Part shown: piece after piece, positions 21,899-30,585 of the stretch | How the letters are laid out: every line of letters begins with the position of its first letter | How positions within the stretch are numbered: position 1 is the stretch's first letter | From: Bacillota bacterium | GTDB taxonomy: Bacteria; Bacillota_I; Bacilli_A; Erysipelotrichales; Erysipelotrichaceae | Length of the DNA: 56,612 nt | NCBI GenBank assembly: GCA_023388535.1 | Contig: JAEWFZ010000027.1 | Coordinates: 1-56,612, forward strand | Direction of reading: 5' to 3' | The notes under the pieces: model-generated | Database searches by the model: none | Seen by the model: the letters and a program-made list of their open reading frames with translations, nothing else | Told to the model about the DNA's origin: nothing | Program-made: the position numbers and the translations under genes

Positions 21899-22807
21899 TT
21901 ATTTAAACGTGGCTTTATAGCCGATTGGATTACCTTCTGCATCCTTGAGGACTTCACAACTTCCAGTACCAACAAAAGATTTCATTTTTTCGTTACGATA
22001 CTTTTTACAAGCCTCAAAGCCTTCATCAAAACTTAACCCATCCGCAAATAACCAAGTCTTACTTGCAGGTTTAGGATTGGTAACTTTTGGCGGATCTAGT
22101 TTAACCACAGGTGGTTTACTTGGAAGCAGTGGTTCAGAGGGTTTAGGTTTTGTCGTGGTTGTAGGTTTAGGTTTGACAACAACAGGTGTTTCATCTTTTG
22201 GACTGGTTGATGTTCCATCCTTGATAACTTCAATTTCTACAACTTCAACAACAATTTCCTTTTCTTTTTCAACTACTTCTATCAAGATTGGAAGCATGGC
22301 TTCATTTCCTGAACTATCAATTGCCTTAATAATGATTGGGTACTCCCCTTTAGTTTGAATATCATAGTATCCGTCAATAACAACTGAAGGATTTAGATCA
22401 AAACTATCGTTTACTTCAACTTCATTTAAGATGTCAAAATATTGATTACCAGCATCAACTTTAAGGTTTTTATCAAGTACTAGTGTAGGTTTTTGAGTAT
22501 CTTTTACTGTCATTTTAATAGGTACACTGATTTCATTAACGACAAACGGTACAACAACATCCCCTAATATGGACGTGTCAACCGCTCGACAAGTTAAAGC
22601 ATAGGATTTACTATGAGAAGACAATTCGTTTTTGTTTAAGACAAAGACATCTTCGTCATTGACCGCTTGAATTAAATCACAAACATTTATCGTTTCTCCC
22701 GCCTCTAAAACAGTACGCTTGACTTTCACATCTAAGGCTGTTTCTTTTGATTTAGTGCATCCAGATACTAGTAATATCAAACAAAGAAACACACTCTTAA
22801 GTTTCAC
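21899..22807 (-). CDS. Surface lipoprotein with Ig-like domain, transfer operon
   Basis: The N-terminus MKLKSVFLCLILLVSGC is a lipoprotein signal with lipobox LVSG-C17, so the mature protein should be lipid-anchored outside the cell. Residues 25-190 look like two beta-sandwich repeats; the second (TVKDTQKPTLVLDKNLKVDA to IKAIDSSGNEAMLPILIEV) fits a bacterial Ig-like/DUF5011 fold. A Pro/Lys/Thr spacer (about 205-250) leads to a C-terminal Cys-containing domain. First gene of the VirB2-VirB3-VirB4 block; it could help mating contact. The conserved GAAAGGAGGATGAC start block is present. Confidence 0.72.
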   Translation of the reverse strand: MKLKSVFLCLILLVSGCTKSKETALDVKVKRTVLEAGETINVCDLIQAVNDEDVFVLNKNELSSHSKSYALTCRAVDTSILGDVVVPFVVNEISVPIKMTVKDTQKPTLVLDKNLKVDAGNQYFDILNEVEVNDSFDLNPSVVIDGYYDIQTKGEYPIIIKAIDSSGNEAMLPILIEVVEKEKEIVVEVVEIEVIKDGTSTSPKDETPVVVKPKPTTTTKPKPSEPLLPSKPPVVKLDPPKVTNPKPASKTWLFADGLSFDEGFEACKKYRNEKMKSFVGTGSCEVLKDAEGNPIGYKATFK

Positions 22808-22829
22808 ATGTCATCCTCCTTTCAAAAAC

Positions 22830-22845
22830 GTGGCAATCTTGCCAC
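22830..22845. repeat. GTGGCAA palindrome, copy 7
   Basis: GTGGCAATCTTGCCAC, followed on the minus strand by GTTTTTGAAAGGAGGATGAC, near-identical to the block at copy 5; located just after the adhesin terminator. Confidence 0.8.
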
Positions 22846-22858
22846 ATTTTTAAATGAA

Positions 22859-22885
22859 AAAGCGGGCAATGTTACTTACCCGCTT
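22859..22885 (-). terminator. Terminator of the adhesin gene
   Basis: AAGCGGG / CCCGCTT stem, followed on the minus strand by TTTTTCATTT. Confidence 0.8.
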
Positions 22886-22906
22886 AAATACATTTTTGTT
22901 TTCTGG

Positions 22907-25900
22907 TTAATCTTCCTCTTTTTTCTTTTTAGTAAGAAGATAGATTCCAGCTGTTGCTAATGAGATTCCAGATAGCGTGAGCATAGTAGTGCTTGCTACA
23001 CCAGTTTTGACTAGCTCATCAGGTAACGGTGTATTCAAAGCCGTAACTTCGAATAGTTGATTTTCTAAGCCTTTGTTGGCTTCGACTTCAATAATCTCAG
23101 AGCTCAATCGATAACCAGCTGGAGCTTTGGTTTCTTTTAACTGATATGCCCCTTCTTCAACTAAGAAACGGGCAATACCATCGTCATCCGTTTTAACCTT
23201 AGCTAGTTCTAATCCATTTTGATACAAGGTAAATTCTGCGTTTTTCAAGACTTTAGTCTTATCAACAGAATCTACTTTACGGATCGCTATCTCAATGATC
23301 TCAACGGATTGTTCTACATCGTTAATATCAGCGTGGGTTGCTAGGATTTGATTTTCATGCAGTAGATTTTCAAATACAACTAGCGTTGTTTTGCTTAAAT
23401 ATTTTTGATCGAAGGTGAAGACTAATTCAACGATACCATTTTTCTCATTAGCGATGAAAGTTAGGGATGAAGTTACTTCTTTCCCATCCGCTAAGAACGG
23501 TTGATTGGTGGCTTTATCCATCAATTTACCTTGAATCGTATATTCTTTACCAACAATCAAATTGTCGTAAGTGACCACGTCCACGATTGTTACCATCATC
23601 GGAGCTTCAGGTTTGCGTTCTGTGGAACTGGCAGAGGTTTTCACCTTAGGTTCGGTTACCTTAACGGTTTGACCTTGATCGTGAATATCCACATGGCGTG
23701 CAATCAAATGATCTTCATACAGTAAATCTTCAAAGACAACTACCTCTTGACCTTGCAGCAAGCTGGCATCAAATACAAAACTCAATTGTTCCGATCCGTT
23801 CGCTTTGTCAGCCACAAAGGTATTACTTGCCGTAGCAATAACATCTCTAGTATCTTTACGAACTAACTCACCTTTTAAGGTATATTCTTTACCAACGACT
23901 AGGTTTTCATACTCAACCACGTCAACGATCGTAACTTCTTCTACTGGAAGAACTTCTTTACGACCTTCAGGATCGGATGCGCTCGTACCAACACTAGGTT
24001 TAGTAACCTTAACGGTTTGACCTAGATCGTTAATATCCGCATGAACCGCAATTAGGACATCTTGGTTATAAACTTCTTCAAATACCACAACTTCTTTCCC
24101 TTGCAACAAGCTGGTGTTAACTACATATTCAAGTTCGACCGTTCCGTTGGTGGTGGTAGGAATAAATGTTGTTTCGTTAGAAACTAAAACTTCTTGAGTG
24201 TCTTTACGAACTAATTTACCTTTTAAGGTATACACTTCTCCAACATTTAAATTGGTGTATTCAACCACATCAACGATCGTCACCTCAGGAATCGGAAGAA
24301 CCTCTTTGTTGCCTACCACATCAGTAGCTGTAGTCTTAATTTTTGGAATATAAACCGTTTGGTCTTCGTCCGTGAGTTTATGATGACTTGCAAGTAAACG
24401 ATTATCTTTGTATAAATCTTCAAAAACAACCATTGTTGTGCCTGCTAGAGCAACGCCTTCTAGTTCAAATCGCACTTTGACTACTTGCGTTTCTGCTTCA
24501 GCAACAAAAGTTGTTTCACCTTTAGCTAAAACTTCTTCGGTTGAAGCATCCACAAGTTGACCTTTTACAGTATATTCTTTGCCTACCCAAAGATTTGTCA
24601 CTTCAACTTCATCCACTACAACAAGTTTTTCTTTAGGTAAACTTTCTTTAATACCCTCTTCAAAAAGTGCAGTAGTTTTTAGTTCTGGAACAAGTTCATT
24701 AATCATTTCTAAAACTTGAACCTCACTAGTTTCTTCAATCGTAATTGAAACAGGTTCAGACAACAAATAACCTTCTGGAGCTTTAATCTCTTTTAAGGTA
24801 TACGTCTTGCCAATTTCTAAACCTTTAGCAACAAAAGCTTTATCGGTAGAAACAAATTCAGCGACGATTTCTTCACCATCTAACAATTGGAGTTGAGCTC
24901 CCGCAACAGATTTTCCATAGACATCTATTTTCCGTAACTCAGTTGTTGTAGGACTATTCGATACGTTTTGAATCGTGGTTCTTCCAATAACCGCTAAATC
25001 TACAAAATGAGTGTCACGGTCAATAGTAAACTCAATTGGTTGGGCTTTAACATAGCCTTTAGGAGCTTCAACTTCTACTAAAGTATACTTACCATACTTG
25101 AGGAATCCACGCGTAAATGCCTTTCCTGCTTCGTTAGTAGTTAAATGAGTTTGAGTAACAACGTTGTAGTTATCGTCTAAATACTCAAAGGTAACAGGGT
25201 TTCCATGAGCGTCATGAACTTCAAAGACTGCGTTTGCTAGAGGTGAATTTGTTTCGCCATCAACTTTTTCAAGTCCTAGTTTAATTAGGATTTTATCGTT
25301 GGCAATATATTGAACCATGACTTTATCATGTTCACGAATGGATACTGGATACTCGTTAGGATTTAGATAAAACTGTACTGGTGCCTCAACTTCTCTAATG
25401 AGGTAATTACCATAACGTAGTGGGCTACTGTATGCAAACCCATCAATATTAGTAGTGATCTTCTCAATTACTTTACGATCTGGTAAGCTGAGTACTTCAA
25501 AGACTGCCCCTTCAACTGGAATTTCTTCATTGTTAGCATCTACTTTAACAATTTGAATAGGTGCTTTAATTGGTTGATCCACTGTATCTAAATGAGTGGA
25601 TACTTCTTGAGTCAACTGGTCTTTATACTTCAGCTCTACAAGATGAGTAGTGGTATCCAACAAGAAACCTTCAGGAGGAGTAATTTCTACAACACGATAT
25701 TGTCCTAATGGCAAAAGTTTGCTTTGAGCATAGCCTTCAGCGTTCGTGGTTAAGGTATCAACAACTATTCCATCTAGAGTTCTAATTTCATAGACCCCAT
25801 TGGCTAAGTATTCCCCTTGAATTTCTGAATCGGACTTACGAATTGAAATTCTTCCCAACGGTTTCTCGTTGGTTTGAGAAACGTTAGTTTTAACTACCTT

Positions 25901-27517
25901 TACCGTTTGATCTTCGTATACTAATTCAGCAGCAATTGGGGCGGAATTTAATAAATATGGAGCTGGAACGGACTTCTCTACTAGAGTGTATTTTCCAAGT
26001 GGTAGCTCTTTAGTGGTAGCTTTTCCATTAGTTCCTGTGGTGATCGTATCAACAACCCTACCTTGAGCATTTAAAACATCAAAGACAGTTCCAGCCAACA
26101 CTTCACCTTCACCATTTTTGGTGATGGTGATTTGCCCTACAGCCTTCTTATTGGTTTGAACTACTGTATCGTTGACTACTGAAGTGTGCATATCCTTGTA
26201 AGCTAAGGTTACAGAAACAGGAGTTGGATCTAAGATTAGTGGCGCTGGAGCTTTAATTTCTACCACGGTATAAGTGCCTAAAGGTAGTTCAATCGATGTT
26301 CCAGTTCCGTTAGAGCCTGTAGTAACTCTAGTAACTTCGGTGCCTGAAGCGTTACGAATGGAATAGATAGCTCCAGCATATGCCTTGTTGGATGGGTCAA
26401 CCTTAGTAACACTAATCTTTCCCATCGCAGCTTTATTAACCGCGGTAAACGTGGAATCTTGTCCTGCCACAACAGTCACCGATTTAATCGTGTTATCTAA
26501 GATTAGCGGAGCAGGAACATTGGTTTCTTGAACATAATAGGTTCCTGCTTTTAGATTAGAAATAGTTACCGTGCCATCGGTTCCTGTAGTATATGAGGTT
26601 GCTGAAGACATGTCCGCATTTTTAGAAAACGCGAAGGTTGTATTAGCAATACCAGTGCCTGCTTCGTTGTTCTTTCTTAAGATCACTGAGCCAAAACTCA
26701 ACACATTGATATTCAAATTCGTGTAAATTGGATCTGAGATTTTCATAATTCCAACGTCTTGACTTTGTCCATCATAATAAACTAAAGTAGCGCCAACATA
26801 GTGTTCAGGTACTTTTTTCCCTGTGATAATTGCTGTTCCCTTTGAGTTTGCTGTTAATGTTAAGGTGTTTCCATTTTGTACAACCGATACTGCGGAGGAG
26901 TTTGATTTCAAATTAAACTCATCAAGAAGTTGATTTGTATCGGTTAAAGATACTGATTCTCCAACATATAAGGAAACACTCGTATTATGAAAGGAAGGTC
27001 TTATCTCATGACGAGCTATTTGTCGATCGATAATAGCTTTTTTGGCCCAGAAATCAGCAGGCGTCATATCACCGTGTAGTGTTGGAACAATTCGTTCAAT
27101 AACACCTGGTTTAACAGCATCCCAAATCATAAATTGACTCACAGCAAACCATTGGTCGCTTTGAACTCCATTGTCTAAATGAGAGCCATTAACTTTGCCA
27201 TAATAATCAATGATTTCAACCTTCTTTTTAGTCTCTAAAGTCAATTTCTGATATTCAGCAAAAGTCATCGTGTTTTTGAATCCAGAAATAAACATTATTC
27301 CTGGTTCTAAACAGTACGCATCTCCAAGAGGCGTTTGAAATCGGGTCACTGGAACATCTTTACCTGAAACCATGCCCGTATATCGAATTTTTGTATATTT
27401 TTCACTGGTTTCCCCTGGTTGAGCTTGAATTGGACGAATGATACTAAATGATAGTAGCAACGTCATAACCAAAGTTAGACATTTGAAAAAATTACGTTTA
27501 TGAAAAAATTTATTCAA
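22907..27517 (-). CDS. Giant surface adhesin: thioester, SpaA/Cna-B and VaFE (ester-bond) repeats
   Basis: 1536 residues with a signal peptide (about 1-32). A thioester-domain-like head follows, with the Cys/Gln pair AYC69LEPG and AVSQ128FMIWD that could form a reactive bond for covalent host or cell attachment. Next is a BIG2-like segment (about 175-260), roughly nine SpaA/Cna-B-type repeats (isopeptide folds), then four VaFE repeats (VVFEDLYKDN, HADINDLGQTVKV), which match Thr-Gln ester-bond domains. A last SpaA domain precedes PLPDELVKTG, a hydrophobic helix and KKKKEED. The anchor motif is not a canonical LPXTG. The start is TTG with ATAAGGAGAG upstream. It probably mediates mating contact or host adhesion. 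Confidence 0.9.
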   Translation of the reverse strand: MNKFFHKRNFFKCLTLVMTLLLSFSIIRPIQAQPGETSEKYTKIRYTGMVSGKDVPVTRFQTPLGDAYCLEPGIMFISGFKNTMTFAEYQKLTLETKKKVEIIDYYGKVNGSHLDNGVQSDQWFAVSQFMIWDAVKPGVIERIVPTLHGDMTPADFWAKKAIIDRQIARHEIRPSFHNTSVSLYVGESVSLTDTNQLLDEFNLKSNSSAVSVVQNGNTLTLTANSKGTAIITGKKVPEHYVGATLVYYDGQSQDVGIMKISDPIYTNLNINVLSFGSVILRKNNEAGTGIANTTFAFSKNADMSSATSYTTGTDGTVTISNLKAGTYYVQETNVPAPLILDNTIKSVTVVAGQDSTFTAVNKAAMGKISVTKVDPSNKAYAGAIYSIRNASGTEVTRVTTGSNGTGTSIELPLGTYTVVEIKAPAPLILDPTPVSVTLAYKDMHTSVVNDTVVQTNKKAVGQITITKNGEGEVLAGTVFDVLNAQGRVVDTITTGTNGKATTKELPLGKYTLVEKSVPAPYLLNSAPIAAELVYEDQTVKVVKTNVSQTNEKPLGRISIRKSDSEIQGEYLANGVYEIRTLDGIVVDTLTTNAEGYAQSKLLPLGQYRVVEITPPEGFLLDTTTHLVELKYKDQLTQEVSTHLDTVDQPIKAPIQIVKVDANNEEIPVEGAVFEVLSLPDRKVIEKITTNIDGFAYSSPLRYGNYLIREVEAPVQFYLNPNEYPVSIREHDKVMVQYIANDKILIKLGLEKVDGETNSPLANAVFEVHDAHGNPVTFEYLDDNYNVVTQTHLTTNEAGKAFTRGFLKYGKYTLVEVEAPKGYVKAQPIEFTIDRDTHFVDLAVIGRTTIQNVSNSPTTTELRKIDVYGKSVAGAQLQLLDGEEIVAEFVSTDKAFVAKGLEIGKTYTLKEIKAPEGYLLSEPVSITIEETSEVQVLEMINELVPELKTTALFEEGIKESLPKEKLVVVDEVEVTNLWVGKEYTVKGQLVDASTEEVLAKGETTFVAEAETQVVKVRFELEGVALAGTTMVVFEDLYKDNRLLASHHKLTDEDQTVYIPKIKTTATDVVGNKEVLPIPEVTIVDVVEYTNLNVGEVYTLKGKLVRKDTQEVLVSNETTFIPTTTNGTVELEYVVNTSLLQGKEVVVFEEVYNQDVLIAVHADINDLGQTVKVTKPSVGTSASDPEGRKEVLPVEEVTIVDVVEYENLVVGKEYTLKGELVRKDTRDVIATASNTFVADKANGSEQLSFVFDASLLQGQEVVVFEDLLYEDHLIARHVDIHDQGQTVKVTEPKVKTSASSTERKPEAPMMVTIVDVVTYDNLIVGKEYTIQGKLMDKATNQPFLADGKEVTSSLTFIANEKNGIVELVFTFDQKYLSKTTLVVFENLLHENQILATHADINDVEQSVEIIEIAIRKVDSVDKTKVLKNAEFTLYQNGLELAKVKTDDDGIARFLVEEGAYQLKETKAPAGYRLSSEIIEVEANKGLENQLFEVTALNTPLPDELVKTGVASTTMLTLSGISLATAGIYLLTKKKKEED

Positions 27518-27550
27518 TGTTATCTCTCCTTATTGATATTTTTCCAAAAG

Positions 27551-27573
27551 AAAACGTGAGCTTTACTCACGTT
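27551..27573 (-). terminator. Terminator after the G5 lipoprotein gene
   Basis: AACGTGAG / CTCACGTT stem, followed on the minus strand by TTTTCTTTTGG, between the lipoprotein and adhesin genes. Confidence 0.75.
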
Positions 27574-27585
27574 GTTGTTTTTAAG

Positions 27586-28638
27586 TTACTCTAATCCAAG
27601 GATTAGAACATAATGGGTTGAACCATCGGTGAAGCCAAAGACATTGACAAGATATTGCCAAACAAACTTACCATCATAATATGTTCCGCCAAGTTCTTCT
27701 CCTTTAACGTTAGCTTGTTCAAAACCTGCAATTGTGAATGGATAAATTGAATGTGCGTAATACCCTGGACCAGGTGCGGTTCCTTTTAGAAACTCCTTGC
27801 CGCCTACAAAGACTCCGTCCCCTTCTGGTTTAGCTTCCTTAGTTCCTACTAAGATCACTTTATCGATAGGAGCTTTAGTAACTACCGCACTAATTTGCTT
27901 TCTGTTTGTTTCTTTACCATCAGCATAAGTGACTTCATAAGTGAACGTTCTAACGCCATTAACTCCTTCGGTTTTAACTTTTGTTTTACCTTTCTCAAGG
28001 GTGGCGTCATTTTGTTTTATAGTTTTGAAATTAATCACTTCAGTTTTGGTTTCCGTTCTGGTCGTCACCACTGGTTGGGGTTTGGGATCAATCGGTCGAG
28101 GCTTGCTTGGTGTTGGTGAAATCGTTGCAACCTTTGTGCCTATTTTAATCACCTGATTGATAGGTTGTACTGTAGTTTCAGTACTTACTAATCTACGAGC
28201 TGTTTCCTTACCATCAGTCAATGTAATTTCATAGGTTTCTATCTTTGTTCCATTTTTGCCCGCCACTACCGTTACTTTTTTGCCTTTCTCCAACGTTTCA
28301 TCGTTTTGATAGTTGGTTTTAAAGGGAATTAAGATACTCTCCGTTGATATTTTCGTTTCTACGACAGGTTTTGAAACTACAGAAGTACTTACTTTAGTTT
28401 CAACTGGAACTATAGGTTTTACGATAACACTAGTTTCAGTTTCTGGTGTTTCAACTGGTGTCTCAACTGGAGTTTCAACTGGAGTTTCGTCAACTTTGGT
28501 CTCAGAGGCTGGTGTCTCAACAACTGGCGTCTCAACTGGAGTTTCAACTGGTGTTTCAACTGGCGTCTCAACTTTTGGTGAGCAAGCCACTAGCACCAGA
28601 AATAGTACTAGTAAGGTTTTTATTTTTTTCATTTTCAA
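27586..28638 (-). CDS. G5-domain lipoprotein with VETP tandem repeats
   Basis: A lipoprotein signal MKMKKIKTLLVLFLVLVAC with Cys19 predicted as the lipidated residue. Residues about 20-95 form a Pro/Thr/Glu stalk of VETP-type repeats. Two G5-like domains follow (the motif NDETLEKGKK...VVAGKNGTKIETYEITLTDGKE and again NDATLEKGK...GVNGVRTFTYEVTYADGKE), then a C-terminal 70-residue aromatic-rich domain. G5 domains bind glycans or polymers in surface proteins. The gene lies upstream of the adhesin but is separated from it by a terminator, so both may be partly independent. Confidence 0.85.
   Translation of the reverse strand: MKMKKIKTLLVLFLVLVACSPKVETPVETPVETPVETPVVETPASETKVDETPVETPVETPVETPETETSVIVKPIVPVETKVSTSVVSKPVVETKISTESILIPFKTNYQNDETLEKGKKVTVVAGKNGTKIETYEITLTDGKETARRLVSTETTVQPINQVIKIGTKVATISPTPSKPRPIDPKPQPVVTTRTETKTEVINFKTIKQNDATLEKGKTKVKTEGVNGVRTFTYEVTYADGKETNRKQISAVVTKAPIDKVILVGTKEAKPEGDGVFVGGKEFLKGTAPGPGYYAHSIYPFTIAGFEQANVKGEELGGTYYDGKFVWQYLVNVFGFTDGSTHYVLILGLE
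28446..28577. repeat. 12-bp minisatellite encoding VETP
   Basis: Degenerate tandem units of the type CAACTGGAGTTT / CAACTGGTGTCT. The 12-bp period equals four codons, so copy-number changes keep the frame and would lengthen or shorten the stalk. Confidence 0.8.
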
Positions 28639-28706
28639 TCTCCCTTCATTATTACAAATATTACGTTCTTTTAAGTAATTTCAATTATTAATTCATTTAA
28701 TTAGAA

Positions 28707-28802
28707 TTAGGGGTAACCAGACTTTATTTTTCTTATACAATATAGAATATTTTGTTTAGAATTACAACGCCAAAAAATTCTGGATACTAGCGCAACATCC
28801 AT
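28707..28802 (-). CDS. Possible 31-residue leader ORF
   Basis: ATG at 28802 with CGAAAGGAGAGAG directly upstream at good distance. The product would start MDVALVSRIFWRC, be basic and Cys-containing, and end GYP. It lies between a terminator and the lipoprotein gene, and overlaps a candidate promoter, so it may be a leader peptide, a small real gene, or chance. Confidence 0.35.
   Translation of the reverse strand: MDVALVSRIFWRCNSKQNILYCIRKIKSGYP
28739..28767 (-). promoter_or_regulatory. Candidate promoter for the lipoprotein/adhesin genes
   Basis: TTGTAA and TATATT separated by exactly 17 bases on the minus strand, about 100 bases upstream of the lipoprotein start. Confidence 0.5.
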
Positions 28803-28840
28803 ATTTCTCTCTCCTTTCGTGATAACTGACTATATATAAA

Positions 28841-28860
28841 AAGCCCTTTGTTAAGGGCTT
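28841..28860 (-). terminator. Terminator overlapping the stop of the 75-residue gene
   Basis: AAGCCCTT-AACA-AAGGGCTT, followed on the minus strand by TTTATATATAG; the stop codon TAA spans the end of the first arm and the loop. Confidence 0.8.
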
Positions 28861-29078
28861 GAATTGTTTCTTAAGTAATCCACAATTTCGTTGTGAAGCT
28901 GCATTTGTTGTTTAATCTCAAAATCGATGGAATCAAGCAACATTCTATAATGTAATGTTTCAGTAGACTTACAACATAGGTAAGTTTTATTAATTCTTTG
29001 TCTATATATCCTTAATCCATGAATATGATCCAAAACTTTGGTTAGATCACTTTTGCTATATGATTTCATAGGGCTCAC
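28851..29078 (-). CDS. Small hypothetical helical protein (75 aa)
   Basis: GTG start at 29078 is preferred: GAAAGGAATTGATC gives normal spacing. An ATG three codons later is also possible, while a longer frame would cross the terminator at 29104. The product is basic and helical (LTKVLDHIHGLRIYRQRINKTY, then LLDSIDFEIKQQMQLHNEIVDYL) with two adjacent Cys residues. No family is recognised. It is separated by terminators on both sides, so it may be its own unit. Confidence 0.5.
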   Translation of the reverse strand: MSPMKSYSKSDLTKVLDHIHGLRIYRQRINKTYLCCKSTETLHYRMLLDSIDFEIKQQMQLHNEIVDYLRNNSSP

Positions 29079-29103
29079 GATCAATTCCTTTCTTCCAAAA
29101 GAA

Positions 29104-29126
29104 AAACGGGAAGAAAACTCCCGTTT
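29104..29126 (-). terminator. Terminator of the parAB transcript
   Basis: AAACGGGA-GTTTTCT-TCCCGTTT, followed on the minus strand by TTCTTTTGG, 30 bases past the stop of the PD-(D/E)XK-like gene. Confidence 0.75.
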
Positions 29127-29155
29127 TGTCCCCACCTAATTAAAGTATACAAGAG

Positions 29156-29584
29156 TTATTTTCTCAAATCAAAAAGGCTAAGCAAACTTTGATTTAAGGT
29201 AATCAATTCATCTGGCTGAGTACGTGGTTGGTGTATGATATTCCAACGACCTTCGTGTTCAACAGTAATAACCCCAAGATATTTTTGATTTACTATTTCT
29301 AGCCAATATTTATCACGGATTAGTTTTTCTTTAGTATCTGGGATTACAATAAAACTCTTATGAACATACTGCATATTGTGTTTTGCTTGAGTAATAACTC
29401 GTTTCATATCGTTTAATTTAAACTCAAAAGCACAAAACTCAAATCGATTTCTAACCCGTTCCAAGGTAGCCAAATCCATACCGCCACGTCTTGCGGTCTC
29501 AAATCGATACGCTTCAATTGTCTTTCGATAGCCGTACAAACTCCAAAAATAATCTCTTAATTCTTGTTCATAAAGAAATTCCAT
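29156..29584 (-). CDS. PD-(D/E)XK nuclease-like protein in the parAB operon (142 aa)
   Basis: After a helical N-terminus, the order is GGMDLATLERVRNRFEFCAFEFKLNDMKRVITQAKHN (conserved D, then ExK in FEFKL, then a helix with a Gln), then KSFIVIPDTKE. This D...ExK...Q-helix-strand order matches the PD-(D/E)XK nuclease fold as used in small restriction-like or Holliday-junction-type enzymes. The start overlaps the previous stop (TAATG). It is the last gene after parA, parB and a small gene. A role in DNA processing or defence/anti-defence is inference; the fold assignment is from motif order only. Confidence 0.5.
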   Translation of the reverse strand: MEFLYEQELRDYFWSLYGYRKTIEAYRFETARRGGMDLATLERVRNRFEFCAFEFKLNDMKRVITQAKHNMQYVHKSFIVIPDTKEKLIRDKYWLEIVNQKYLGVITVEHEGRWNIIHQPRTQPDELITLNQSLLSLFDLRK

Positions 29585-29811
29585 TACGTCTCTCTCTTTC
29601 TATCATCATCAATATTTCTCCATTCTAAATACTCTTTGATTACTAAATAATCGGATTCAATCAATCCGTTTTGATGTAATTTTTCAAGTATGTTCAGATC
29701 TAATCCTATACTACTAATAAGCTCTTCAGGGCTATGATTATTAATCAAAAAGTTTAAACCCAAACATACCCCTTTCATAAATTCATTGTACACCTTGTCT
29801 TCTTTGCTCAT
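29584..29811 (-). CDS. Hypothetical protein downstream of parB (75 aa)
   Basis: The start at 29811 (MSKEDKVYNEFMKG) is chosen for AGAAAGGAGCG upstream; a longer frame would translate the palindrome. The product is acidic at the centre (SPEELISSIGLDLNILEKLHQNGL) and charged at the end (RNIDDDRKRET). It overlaps the next gene by one base and follows palindrome copy 8. The fold looks helical. No family is recognised; a partition or regulatory accessory is possible. Confidence 0.55.
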   Translation of the reverse strand: MSKEDKVYNEFMKGVCLGLNFLINNHSPEELISSIGLDLNILEKLHQNGLIESDYLVIKEYLEWRNIDDDRKRET

Positions 29812-29830
29812 GTTAGAACGCTCCTTTCTA

Positions 29831-29854
29831 AAATGTGGCAATCTTGCCACATTT
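29831..29854. repeat. GTGGCAA palindrome, copy 8
   Basis: AAATGTGGCAATCTTGCCACATTT directly after the parB stop, followed on the minus strand by AGAAAGGAGC. Confidence 0.8.
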
Positions 29855-30583
29855 TTAGTCATCATTTACAAATTCTTTCATCAAACCCCAAACGGAACTT
29901 TCGAGATTTCCAATATGGTAGCTATCATAACCATGAGCTAACATCTTTTGGACAAATCGCTCAACTGTTTTTTGGAGTTTAGTCACTTCTTTTGTAATGT
30001 CATAGGGTTTCTTTTCCTTGTTTTCTTTTTCGGAGACGTTAGAGGTAAGTTTAGTTGGATAATCGCTTAAGTAATCTTGAATCGATCTTGCGGAAAAACC
30101 TGTCATAGATGAGATCCACTCCCTTTTTCTACCTTTAGGTCGTTTATTACGAGCTATTAGCAAATCATAATGTCGTTCAGCCATTTTTGTGATGAGTATT
30201 TTATCTTCTAAAGAAAAACTTCTCACAGCGTTACTAGCAATTAAAGCAACTAACTCCTCATCCTCATCTTCAAAACTAACAATCCGACACGCAATATCTT
30301 CAAATTCTTCCAGTCCCTTTTGTTCGATTAGATATTTATGAGCGTTATATCGTCTATGTCCAGATAAAATTAGATACTTTCCGATTCCTAAGTCTGTAAC
30401 AACAAGGGGTTCTAATAACCCAATATCTGCAATATTTTCCGCTAGGGATTCAATGCCTTCTTGCCTATATAGTCCATTTTCACTATGGGTTGTTAAGTCC
30501 TTATAATAAATTCTTTTGATGGAAAGCTTATTGTACCGCTTTGATTCTTGACTCATTAATTCACTCATTACACTTTGTGTCAT
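29855..30583 (-). CDS. parB: ParB-family partition/nuclease-fold protein
   Basis: 242 residues with the ParB N-terminal domain: SLAENIADIGLLEPLVVTD, then YLILSGHRRYNAHKYL (the GxxR-like nucleotide-binding motif) and the DNA-binding stretch SFSLEDKILITKMAERH, with a helix-turn-helix near WISSMTGFSARSIQDYL. A helical C-terminus follows. It starts two bases after parA and should bind a centromere-like site; no TGTTTCACGTGAAACA-type parS was seen, so its site may be element-specific. Function: stable inheritance of the extrachromosomal form. Confidence 0.88.
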   Translation of the reverse strand: MTQSVMSELMSQESKRYNKLSIKRIYYKDLTTHSENGLYRQEGIESLAENIADIGLLEPLVVTDLGIGKYLILSGHRRYNAHKYLIEQKGLEEFEDIACRIVSFEDEDEELVALIASNAVRSFSLEDKILITKMAERHYDLLIARNKRPKGRKREWISSMTGFSARSIQDYLSDYPTKLTSNVSEKENKEKKPYDITKEVTKLQKTVERFVQKMLAHGYDSYHIGNLESSVWGLMKEFVNDD

Positions 30584-30585
30584 AG

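Noticed and set aside
21945..22358. Plus-strand frame of 137 codons opposite the lipoprotein gene
   Set aside because: Antisense to a well-supported lipoprotein; its Gly/Val/Ser-rich composition mirrors the Pro/Lys/Thr spacer on the other strand.
28313..28691. Plus-strand frames with long GVSTGVST-type repeats
   Set aside because: They are the antisense reading of the VETP minisatellite, with no start signal.
29079..29135. Upstream extension of the 75-residue gene
   Set aside because: It would read through the terminator at 29104-29126; the GTG at 29078 has the ribosome site.
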